Source: Xenoacremonium recifei
Lineage: Eukaryota; Ascomycota; Sordariomycetes; Hypocreales; Nectriaceae
Length of the DNA stretch: 64,000 nt
NCBI GenBank assembly: GCA_012184525.1
Contig: WOFQ01000047.1
Span: forward strand, 1 to 64,000
Reading direction: 5' to 3'
Within the stretch, counting starts at the first letter, position 1, and every line of letters starts with the position of its first letter. Below are positions 54,378-64,000 of this stretch, in pieces. Under the pieces are notes generated by a model. The model was not told the origin of the DNA. It searched no databases and worked only from the letters and a program-made list of their open reading frames with translations. A program made the position numbers and the translations under genes.

Positions 54378-57300
54378 TCTGGGGAGAACTGAGTCTAACG
54401 CAATATGGATTAACACCACAACAAGAGCTAGCACGTGATTAAGCACCTGACCCTACCCATAAACAACGTCTCTTCTGAGCCAACGACCCCTGAACAATGC
54501 CATTGTGTCTCCCCCAAATGCTCGTACGCCTTCACTTGCATCGCCCTTTGGATTTGAAGCCGCTGGGGTCATACGGCTGAATCCTGTGCAGTTTCCCATT
54601 TACAGCGCGTCCAATACTTGTTGTTTTACCTTTATCGTGTTCCACAGCTGCCGTTCTGTTCCCTCAGCGCCTCTTCACTGATCAGCTTCCTCGAGGTCAT
54701 TATTCTGCAGTCACGCAATGCGCTGTGGTCGCGAATGCGCAATCTCCAGGTACCCTTGCAGGGTGCAAGAAAGCACCAAGTCTTCCAGCGTCGCCTCAGC
54801 GCATCCGTCTTCAACAGTGCCACCACGGATCTTCTGCCAGACGCGGGCCGTCCTGTAGTCCCGTCAAGCGATTTGACAAGTCTCACAGATCCCCGACGTC
54901 CAATCAATGTCTCCCCAGCTCTACCAAGCTTGATCTGGATTGTTTCTCGATTTCTCAATGTGGAAGGGAGAGTTCCTGCTTGAGAATAACGGGCCGAGTC
55001 TGGATGTACGACCTCAGGGGAGCGGCAGTGTTGCTCGTCAAGGCCTGTGTCGCAACGAGCTCGGGCATCATACCAGGCTTATAGCGCTTGTTGCACCGTC
55101 TTCGAGATTAGCGTGGGCGAGGGCTCCCGTATTACTTTGTCACGGCCAGAGTTGCCTTGTTACGCCCTCAGCTGAGTCCGACCCGAGTCCTCTTTGTCCA
55201 GCGTCTCGTTTTTTTAAGCTTCTTTGCTACATCTGCTGATTGAATGGCGACTAGGAGTACGGCGCATTCTGCTCCAGCTAGCGATTTCCTTTTCCTTTGC
55301 CGACTTTGCGCATCATTTTGTGGGACAGCTCCCATCGTCTCGCAAACACGCACACCGAGTGGGAGGCGTTGAAGCGGAATTGCTTCAGAGCACCAAGTGG
55401 GCTCGGAGACTTGACTCATTTGCGGTTATTTCGAACCCGCTCATTCAACGGGCGTGCTGCCAGAAGCGTCTCATCCGGGCTGCTTGTTGAACCAGGCTGG
55501 CGACGCCTCAAACATCCCCTGCAATGTGCGACCCCGACCTCACAGCTCCGACACTGGAGGGGGGAAAACAGCATGCCCCGATTTCGATGCAGGGAGCCGA
55601 CTGGATGCCCGGTTTCACAGCGCGTGAGAACAGTGACAGCTCCTCGCCTTGGTCCTCCCGCAGTCCTACTCGACAACTGTGCAATCACTTGAAACCGTCC
55701 CTTGAGGGCTACGCCACGGTTGATTATGGTCTCATCAGGTCTCCTGAGATAAGGCAGGGCGCTGTTGCTTGGTCCAAAATCCTCGCAGCGTTGGGGGACC
55801 CTTGCTTTACGAGTGGGCACGCCATGCCTGTCGACAAATTAGGGCAATGTAGGACCAGAAGCCCCGGACAGTGTCCATCGCGGGTAGAGCAGATCATGGA
55901 AACGGTGTTCAGTCGGAACCTGCCTGAACAAACCATCTCTGGATAAGGCCATGGACGGACAGGTTCTGCGCCGCGGTAGGCGGGACATGCCATATTTGCT
56001 ACCTGATTCGTCAAGCGCGGCATGCCACGGCCCTGGCAGGAAATCTTGCCGGAGGAAGCGCTCGTACCCGAGCCGTCGGACGGTCGCAGTCGGCCTGATC
56101 GATGTCGCAAATGGCTTTCATTGACAGCTGCCTCCCAGGACCACCTTGACTCGACTATGTGCAGGCGTGAGCGGCTTGGTTTGACATCTGTCAGGGAAAC
56201 TGCATAACGGTCGGGGCATCATCCGCGAAGATGTGCGGGTAGCTCTCTGTGCGATGTCGAGACGGCGTAGAGGGGGTACCTTGCGCGGCAACCACTGGAC
56301 CGCGGAGGGTTGATTGCTCAAGCGACATGCGACCTGACGAAAGACTCGCGCTATGGCCCGATGGATAGCTCCTGGGCCACTCTCAGGTCTCAGAGGCCAA
56401 GCAACGGTTTGGGGACGCTTCCAGATGAGGCATGGGCTTGTGTCCCTTCGGACATTTTTCTGGTGTCTGTACACCGAGAAGCCCGCGTGAGTAACAAGGA
56501 CCGGCAGCATGACAGCTGCAATCCTCAAAGCCCCTTTCTCGATTCTCCGTCGCCTTCAAGGGGAGCATCGTAGGGCAAACCTTCTGGAAACGCCATCGAA
56601 TCTCTTCTCGCACTCGGTGGAAACTGGCAGCGGCGACGCACAGTCTGCTCAGCGGGAAAAGGGGCTCGATCTACGACGCTTGTGGCGGTCTGGCGCCAGC
56701 TAACCACCGCCAAGCTGCTGGAAGCTTGATGACGATAATCTCCTGCGACTATTCTTGGGTGTCGTGGCAGAGCTAGAACCTCGAACCTAGCCAGATTGGC
56801 GTTCGGGTTCTGTCAGTTGTCATATGGAACACGTGGGCCGACTCGAGCAGAATACTCAACAGCATCTGGATCACGACAGCGCCTTCTAGGCTCCCTGACA
56901 ACGCTCATTTCTTTGTTCTACGGTCCTCAGTCAACGGACTGGGGTAGACGCCCGGTACGGTGTGGCATGCAAGTACCCGTACGTCTGGCTGTTTTGGCAT
57001 TACCCCAGGGTGCGCTCCCAACGGCGGCCGTCTTGTCTCGTTTGGTACCTGACTGGAGAGGTACCTGCTCTGGTCTCACTCACGCGTCTGCTACCTCCAA
57101 CGCCAGCACATCTGCGTCATGCGCCTGTTGCAGACCGACCCCAAGCTGCCGCCTTTCCAGCTCGATTGCTCGCCTCCGGGGCTAAAGCACTCACCATCCG
57201 CGTGAGTCGGTCTGCACGGCAGTAGACAGAGTTGACCGGAGGGATACACTACGGGAGTGTGACTGGCACTGGCGACGAGGGGGCGAGGGTCCGTCTTCTT

Positions 57301-58154
57301 CTTCTCCACAGGCCGGCGGCTTCGGGCTACACCCCCCTCCAGGCGGCTGTCTTCCTCTTGAGCATCGATGCGGAGAAGGCAGCATGGAAGCACACTGAGA
57401 GCTGTTTGATACAACAAGACTTTGGGATCCACGACGCCCAAACCTGGGACCACGGGCGGCGTCTAGGGCTTGTTGGACAGAACTCTGGCAAAAGCAACAT
57501 CTTCGCGGTCCTCGTCCTTGACGTCTAGTTGCGTCTCTTGGGTACCGACTCTTTCCTTAGTGGCCTCGCTGCCGACCTCGTTCTGTCATCTATCACTTGG
57601 TGGCTTGCTCTTAGGCTCTCCTGAGAAAGGCGGTAGGCATCTCGCAAACGGCCTCCTGCAATCTTAGAGGCCGATTCCTGGTCATCCCGGACAAAGGCAT
57701 CTGCACCGAGAACATCGCCCAGGCCGAACGGATCGTCGACCGACTTTTGGATTTGCAGGTGGCCGGCGGCAGCATTCCCTCCGCCCCAGCCCAGCCCAGC
57801 CCAGGTGACCGACGCCGCTGAGCAGAGACGCAGCGACCCCAGGGGTCCTTGTCACGGACGACGAGTTGCGGACCGGCGTCGTCACTAACACGGAGGCACC
57901 GTGCCTTGACGTGTTTGTCAATCTTGGGAGGCAGACTTGAGGCCCAGGAGTTTCCCACCGACTTTCCCGGCTGTCTGTCCTTCCCTGCTGCACCGCCTTG
58001 GGGCTTGGGGGTTATATCACGGCCGCCGCCCGCCGTACCCTCCAAACCACCTGGTTCATCCACACTCTTAGGGCTATATCCTGCAGGTCTTTCCAAGTGC
58101 CCTGCATCGCCTGAAACGCATATCTGGCCTTTCTCGCAAACGCCATCGCTCATC
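54378..58154. other. 3.8-kb region without a convincing gene
   Basis: Base composition is balanced and both strands carry many 60-140-codon ORFs, none with a known motif, a clean splice structure or a clear start. I see no tandem repeat. The right end (57849-58154) is in frame with the KilA-N gene but has no upstream ATG, so it is probably leader. Confidence 0.55.
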
Positions 58155-59812
58155 ATGCTATCCCTCAAGACCCTGCTCAACCCTGCTCCCACCGTACCAG
58201 AATCATCGTCGTCGACAATGCTGCGAGAGAGCTCTACCCTCTCGTCTCCCGCACTCTCGGTCGCGACCTCGGTCTCCATGACCTCGCTGGACCATCACGT
58301 TATGCCGAGACTTCGAAACCCAAAGGATGCCAACAGCTTGGCCAAATCCAAGCTGCGTGGCCCCGTCAAGTATCCCCCCTTTGAGGACCTCGATGAAAGG
58401 TCGCTACTCGAGATCCAACGTTTCGAGGTCACGCCCTTTGGAGACATCCAAGGATGTTGCTCGCACATCCCCTACAACAGCGGCAAGAAAGACTTTTTCG
58501 AAAAGACGGGTAGAGAGAGCTTTGAAGGTAATATGGTCTCAACTCCCCGCTCCCGATGGACGTGACTGACAAGTCCAGTATTTCGTTATGGGTTCAAGAT
58601 CCCCGGCAGCGACACTGAGTACTCGGTCATGTGGGATTACAATGTTGGCCTTGTCCGCATGACTCCCTTCTTCAAGTGCTGTGGCTATGGCAAGGTCAGT
58701 TGTGATGTGTCTGATGTGCTAGCGGTGTGGCGCTAATAGCGGGAGCAGACCATGCCAGCCAAGATGTTGGGTCTCAACGAGGGCTTGAAGGAGATCACCC
58801 ACAGCATCACGGGGGGCTCGATCGCCGCGCAAGGTAAATAAAATAGCCAGTTAGGCTTGATGTGTGCCGCAGATGGCAGAGGACTGACGCAAGCTCAGGG
58901 TACTGGATGCCATATCAATGTGCGCGAGCAGTGTGCGCAACCTTCTGCTTCCACATCTCAGGGGCGCTGATCCCGATCTTTGGGCCAAGGTTCCCAGCCG
59001 ACTGCATCCCGCCCGAGTCGCCAGACTTCCAGCGCATGGTCATCAGCCGCCAGTTGGTCATCGAAGCAACACACGAAGCTGAGCTCGCCCGCCGCATGCA
59101 CACCCAGCAGCCCCCTACAGCACTCGGCTTCCCCAACGTGACGCCGGTCTACTCCCATTCTCACTCCCGCCGCCAGCGCTCCGTGCCTCGCAGCCACTTC
59201 GACCCCGAGGAGAACGCCCTCCGCTGCCGGCCGCGCCTCGTCTGCGACCCGGCCTGGTACTCGGACACGGAGGCCGACGTCTACCACTCAGCGCCCAACT
59301 CGGCCTCCAGCGTCGGCTCCGGCCTGCAGGGCTACATGATCACGTCGCGCCCGCACTCCAGCTGGAACGCTGCCAACGCACCTCCGTTACCACCACAGCA
59401 GTACGATGCCTTCCACCTGAACAACACAAACCCGTGGCTCAGCGCCGTGCCGCGCATCCCGCCCATGAACAGCATGCCCGTGCCGGCGTGGGGCGTCAAG
59501 CGCCGCTTCGAATACGACGAGGACTTTGCGCGCGAGACGAGCGCCAGCCCGACCCTGGGCTTGAGTCCGGCCATGATGTCGGAGAGTCCGGTGGCCAGCC
59601 CGCCGATGAACACCATGCCAGCTCCGACCACGCACGATGCCGCGCAGAAGGACGCAGCGCTGCTGCTGCTGAATCTGCGAATGCCGGAGCAGCATACTTA
59701 TCAACAGCCTGGAGTCGGGACGTCGTCAGTTGCTTCCACGGCAGTGCACTCTCCTGAGTCGTCAACACTCGAAGCGCATCGCAACAAGCGACAGCGCGCC
59801 ACCTCCTTTTAA
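58155..59812 (+). CDS. APSES/KilA-N domain transcription regulator (Xbp1-like)
   Basis: Exons 58155-58527, 58579-58694, 58749-58833 and 58899-59812 join in frame to 495 residues. The N-terminal 85 residues are Ser/Pro-rich. The KilA-N/APSES DNA-binding domain is built from all four exons: SFEVFRYGFKIPGSDTEYSV, MWDYNVGLVRMTPFFKCCGY, GKTMPAKMLGLNEGLKEIT, then GYWMPYQCARAVCATFCFHI and SGALIPIFGPRFPADC. Splicing restores SFE-V-FRYG and IAAQ-GYWM exactly. The C-terminal 280 residues are Ser/Pro/Ala-rich, with the basic cluster VKRRFEYDED and a terminal HRNKRQR that could be a nuclear localisation signal. The closest known group is Xbp1-type APSES repressors, which act in stress and quiescence. Targets cannot be inferred. 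Confidence 0.88.
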
Positions 59813-60148
59813 GTATTGACGGATGGGAAATTTAGACATGGATATCGGGAAGAATTTGGATCAGGGCCGGGGTCAGATTGGGACGAGAAGGAATACAGGG
59901 ATATGCTGGATAGGATATTGGGTACCTAGGATAGACGGATCATAGCTTGGGCCGGTGTTCCTGGAGGGAGTCTTTTGCTTGGCTGCTGTTGGTACGGTTC
60001 GTTTGTTGTTTTTAAATGCTTGAGCGGGCATTATATCACTCGCACATTGCGCGTCGTTCTATTTGTCGCCTTAATAAAACCCATCATCACATCATAAGCC
60101 GTTCGTTTCCCCCTCCCATTCATGCTCCTCGTCAACCCATCTCTTCTC
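59813..60148. other. Convergent 3' region
   Basis: 336 nt between the stops of the KilA-N gene and CNS1. Nothing else seen. Confidence 0.6.
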
Positions 60149-61378
60149 TCAGCTCACCACCTCCCCCTTTTCCGCCGCCCTCTTCGCCTTGTGCTCCGCC
60201 ACCCACGAAACAGCCTCCCCCTTCGGCACCACAAAGATCCTCACCACCTCATCCACAACCTCGACCTTGCCCGAGCTCAACACCTTCAACAGCGACACCT
60301 TCCTGCCCATCTTCAACAACCCGCCCTCACGCGTCTCAACGTACGCCTCCACGCCGTCCGCCGAGTACCGCCCGCGATGGTCCCACGGCAGCGGCAGGAT
60401 ATACGCCAGGTGGTCGCCCAGCGTCTGCGTCTCGCCGAAGCCCTTGATGAAGTCGCTTTCCAGGTCGCAGGGGTAGAGCAGCACGGTGGGAAACTCGAGC
60501 GAGCTTTGCGGCGAGTCGGGGTCGGGCGTCAGGCGGATGCATGCGTCTTCCATCTCGGGCGGTTGGGAGGTCGTGCGCGTGGGAATGTTGCGGGCTTTGA
60601 GCGCGGCTTTGACGAGGAGGCCGCGGCGCTTCTCCTTGGCTAGACGTTCAGCATCGCGGCGCTTCACAGCGTCAAGTTGCTTTGCCCGCGCCACGATCGA
60701 GTCTGCAACACTTCGCAGCGGTGCGTTGTTGCTGTCGAGCGAGAGACCCCTCGCGCAGATATCATCCGCCTCAGCAATACGATCCACGGCCAACAGAGCC
60801 CTCGCGCTGCGATAGCAAGCCTTCAGATTCGCCGGGTTGAGCCGCAGCGCCGCCGCACAGTCGGTCCAGCAGCTCCGATAGTTCTTCAGCGCAAGATGGC
60901 ACGCCGCACGATTCACATACAGCGTCTCCAGCGCCTCCCGCTGACGCTTAATCTCGTCCTCGCCATCCTCCTCGTTGGTCAGCGGATTGACCGTCTTCTC
61001 GCCGTGCGCGCGCTTGCGCTCCTCCGCGGCGAGGATCAGAATGCCCTTGCCGTAGAATTCCTTTGCGTCGGCATGCATCTGCGCCTTGAAGCACTCGTTG
61101 CCGCGCTCCTTGAAGTCCAGGCCGTTCTCGAGCGGCGTGCCTTCGTAGGCGAGCGCTTGGAGTGCTGCGACGTCGTCGTTGTCTTCCAGGTCTGTCATGA
61201 AGAGGGGCGACTTGTTGAGGTCCTGCCATACTTCGTCGACGGTCTTGCCGCTGGCGATGGCATGCGCGGGCGGCAGCTCTGGCATTGTGGCTGTGGAATC
61301 ATTCTGCTTTGCGGCCTCGGCGTCCTGCGAGAGCTTCACGGCCCGCTCCATCTGCTCGGTGAGCTCCTCGATTTGCAT
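60149..61378 (-). CDS. CNS1: TPR co-chaperone Cns1/TTC4
   Basis: Intronless, 409 residues. The N-terminal region has EVWQDLNKSPLFMTDLED. A three-repeat TPR block (about residues 85-235) contains GLDFKERGNECFKAQMHADA, ETLYVNRAACHLALKNYRSC and LKACYRSARALLAVDRIAEA. A charged helix follows, then the C-terminal 'wheel' domain with FPTVLLYPCDLESDFIKGF, LAYILPLPWD and GGLLKMGRKVSLLKVL. This order is specific to Cns1/TTC4. The protein binds the EEVD tails of Hsp90 and Hsp70, and in yeast is essential, including through eEF2 folding. It is cytosolic. Confidence 0.94.
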   Translation of the reverse strand: MQIEELTEQMERAVKLSQDAEAAKQNDSTATMPELPPAHAIASGKTVDEVWQDLNKSPLFMTDLEDNDDVAALQALAYEGTPLENGLDFKERGNECFKAQMHADAKEFYGKGILILAAEERKRAHGEKTVNPLTNEEDGEDEIKRQREALETLYVNRAACHLALKNYRSCWTDCAAALRLNPANLKACYRSARALLAVDRIAEADDICARGLSLDSNNAPLRSVADSIVARAKQLDAVKRRDAERLAKEKRRGLLVKAALKARNIPTRTTSQPPEMEDACIRLTPDPDSPQSSLEFPTVLLYPCDLESDFIKGFGETQTLGDHLAYILPLPWDHRGRYSADGVEAYVETREGGLLKMGRKVSLLKVLSSGKVEVVDEVVRIFVVPKGEAVSWVAEHKAKRAAEKGEVVS

Positions 61379-62142
61379 CTTGATTGATGGCTAGGCTCGT
61401 TGGCCAAACTCAAATGCTGTATTTTTCGCCTTTACGCTTTCGATATGTGGTGGTTCATAGCTCGGTGGGTGACTAACTCGCCGCGTATGAAAATTCAGGT
61501 GAGGTTGAGTTCTGCTGCTCCAACTTTGCGACCGGTGTGGCGAAAGCGGAGATCCTATTGGGCGCTCACCGAAACCGTCAGCGAAACTCAACGTCAACGT
61601 CAGGAGACTTGACGAACGTTAATTCGACTTCATTCATGCTTTTATTTACTTTCATTTATTCGAATACTAGACCCTGGATCCAGTCTGTGGAGTGGTCATA
61701 GAAGGTGAACACGACTTCACAAGGGCACTTTTCTGGTCGTTGGGTATCAATGTCTTTTAGTCTATAGTTTCTATATATCATAATGCCGCCAGATTTCAAT
61801 ATGTAGCCGCTTCCCATCCTCTATAACCACTTTTCAATCCCATTTCCGTCATGGTAATCATTAAAATTCCATCCCAAGATTCTCAGAACTGCGAAGGCGT
61901 ACATGACAAAGAGTCACCACGCAAAACACCAGTTTGAAACAGAGAACCGCCAAAACAAACAACGCCGGCGTCATCGCTTGATGGAAACGAATGTGAAACT
62001 GACTGACTGACTCCTCACAATGAGCCTTTCCACCTGATGTCTTGTGCTCTCGGGAGTGTCATAGTCACCTGCAGGTTTCGTATAGCCCCCCCTTGGCGGG
62101 TATCAACGAGCGTTCCGTGCCTCACAACGCCTGCTCGGGCGT
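61379..62142. other. Intergenic, CNS1 promoter
   Basis: 760 nt, AT-rich in the middle (61620-61900). No gene or repeat recognised. Confidence 0.6.
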
Positions 62143-63942
62143 CTACTCGTCGTCCGAGACTGTAATCTCAGTCACACTAACGGAAGGGTTCTTGTTGTAC
62201 TGTCCCACATACGCCTCCTCAGAGTCGTCCTCATTTCGTATCCGAGGCACCCAGAAGCACTGGATGGCGCCAAAGACGGCAACCGCAGCACTTCCGTACC
62301 AGGCCAGGGCGGTACAATCCACCTTGGCGCCAAAGGTGTAGAGATAGCCGGCGATAGGGGGTGCAATCATGCGGCAGGCTGCTCCCGCGCTGGCAGCCAG
62401 GCCGTTGATCTTGCCCAGGGCACCCGGCGCGAGCGTAGCCTCCTTGATAAGGATCAGCAGCAGCGGGTAGAGGATGATGGAGAGCACGTTGCGGACGGCG
62501 AGGCACGCGTAGATGGCAGGATAGAGGAGCGACTGGGGCACGAGCAGCAGCATGGGCACGAGCGCGTAGGCAATCGGGTGCAACACCGTGACGATGAGGA
62601 AGAGCCTGTACACGCCGATCCTCTCCGCCGCGATCGGGAAGATGATGGCCTGCACAAACAGGGCGATTACTCCGTTGACGGCCATGATCATGCCCACGCT
62701 GCGCAGCGACAGGCCCAGACCGCCGGGAGAGAACAGGACTGAGTGTGACTCGAGCATTGCCAGCGGCGGTGCGCGGCTGTCCTCAAAGAAGATGGGCATG
62801 AGGTGGTCGTAGGTCATGGAGTGGTAGGTGAAGATGGACAGGGCCACGATGAAGCCGACCACGCTCTTGTTCCAGATCTTGGTCGTGTAGGGTCGCTTCT
62901 CGTTCTCAATGGCTGCCCAGACATCTTCAAACTCGTCGTCTGACATGTCAATGGCCCCATATGTCTCTGCAAGCCGGCCCGCAGTCGGGGCGTCAGATGA
63001 CCCGTTGATCAAGGGCGTCTGCTCCGAGACAGCGGCCTCGACCGGCGCCGATGGCCGGGCCACCATGTCGGGGTGCGTCTCATCGAGCAGGAAGAAGCCC
63101 AGCACGATGCTGAGCAGCAGCAGAAAGGCGCACAGCAGGTTCGGCAGCAGATAAGGGAAGCGCTCAAAGAGACTGCCCTGGGGGAACAGATCAGGCCAGG
63201 TCTGGTTGGGGTCGGCGAACATGCCACCGATGCAGGGACCGATGATAGTGCCGATGCTCCAGACAAAGGGCATGACCGAGTAGGCCCGGGCTGCGGAGAG
63301 AAGAGACGAGTTAGCGAAAGCACTGAATTAGAGTCTTGAGGCTCTTCCCGGGGCGTGGGATGGGTGTGGGATGGCGGACGTGGGATGTGTGGGGGTGGGA
63401 CCATTTCTGGTGTCGAGATTTGAAGCGTATAAATACTAAAGGGCAGACTCACGCTCGTGCTCTGGCTTCTTGACCATTTCCCCGACCATGGTCTGGATCA
63501 CGCCAATGTTTCCGTTGAGCAGCCCGCCGAGGGCGCGCCCGAACAGCGCAATCCAGATGTTGGACGCGAAGCCCACGATGACGAGGCTGAACATGGTGCC
63601 GATGCAGCCCATCATGAGCACCGGCTTGCGGCCAATGCGATCCGACAGCCCGCCCCAGTACATGCCCATCGAGGCCTCAGCCAGCGAGAAGGCCGAGATG
63701 AGCAGGCCCGAGTAGAACGAGGCATCTTGCTCGCTGCCGATGTGGAATTTCTTCACCAGCGCCCACGCATAGGGGAAAATGGAGGTGAGGGCAATGGGCT
63801 CGGCCAAGCGAACGATGGCTGTTCCAAATCAGCAATTGGCGACACGACAACCGCTTTCGAGCTTCTTCTTACCGAGCAGGAGGAGCTGCACCGTGGGAAA
63901 GTCGTCAAAGGTCCCCGGAGTTCTGGTACTGGAGAGAGCCAT
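62143..63942 (-). CDS. MFS exporter (ZIFL/multidrug-like, DHA1 family)
   Basis: Exons 63942-63873, 63818-63453 and 63290-62143 give 527 residues. The second intron is 162 nt, long for this region. Splicing restores LLLLAIVRLAEPIALTSIF and KPEHEPRAYSVMPFVWSIG. DHA1-type features include the loop 2-3 motif WGGLSDRIGRKPVLMMG, the helix 4-5 stretch GRALGGLLNGNIGVIQTMVG, and SIGTIIGPCIGGMFADP. A long cytosolic loop between helices 6 and 7 is polar and acidic (MSDDEFEDVWAAIENEKRP). Twelve TM helices are expected. The nearest groups are fungal proteins related to plant ZIFL1 and yeast YCR023C, at the vacuolar or plasma membrane. The substrate is unknown. Confidence 0.88.
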
Positions 63943-64000
63943 GGTCGCCAAGGCACCTATTCCTCGGCAATGGCTATTCCTTCACAGCAGGGTCAATTCA

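Noticed and set aside
1..64000. CRISPR array, phage or bacterial operon structure
   Set aside because: The window is eukaryotic with spliced genes; the repeats found are minisatellites or degraded elements, not spacer arrays.

Overview
The window is nuclear DNA of a filamentous ascomycete, most likely a Sordariomycete. The genes carry short introns (about 50-65 nt) with GTAAG/GTGAG-type donors and CTAAC/CTGAC-like branch points. The recognisable proteins are fungal: the DASH subunit Ask1, Bms1, Tap42, Cns1, topoisomerase II, reticulon, a YVC1-like channel and an APSES/KilA-N regulator. Exon joins were worked out by hand from splice motifs and reading-frame continuity; no transcript data were available.

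Layout. 1-8.3 kb is a compact housekeeping block: a type II membrane protein resembling a glycosyltransferase, a DUF202 membrane protein, a twin-domain ABC ATPase that diverges from ASK1, and a small coiled-coil protein. 8.8-15.2 kb is a sugar-utilisation block. It holds an intact MFS sugar transporter and an intact intracellular GH3 beta-glucosidase on the minus strand. Beside them lies a wrecked second pair, the C-terminal part of a transporter abutting a shredded GH3 gene, head to head. CreA-type motifs lie upstream of both intact genes.

15.2-22 kb is gene-poor: one orphan ORF, two tandem-repeat arrays and a three-finger C2H2 gene. 22-26.4 kb holds a 69-residue small protein and the large channel gene. 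26.4-36.5 kb carries a small ABM-fold protein, a TBC-type RabGAP and the reticulon RTN1. 37.4-40.9 kb is BMS1. 41.3-42.1 kb is a degenerate repeat and an AT-rich, hairpin-bearing transposon-relic-like patch. 42.8-54.4 kb has a BTB-like protein, TAP42, TOP2 and a ToxD-like reductase. 54.4-58.1 kb has no convincing gene. 58.1-64 kb has the KilA-N regulator, CNS1 and an MFS exporter.

Most genes are independent core functions: ribosome assembly, chromosome segregation, membrane traffic and chaperones. The only functional neighbourhood is the transporter/beta-glucosidase block, which would take up oligosaccharides and hydrolyse them inside the cell. I did not find a clearly new multi-gene system. 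The most informative oddities are the collapsed GH3/transporter pair, the TOP2 5' exon structure and the hairpin/repeat islands.
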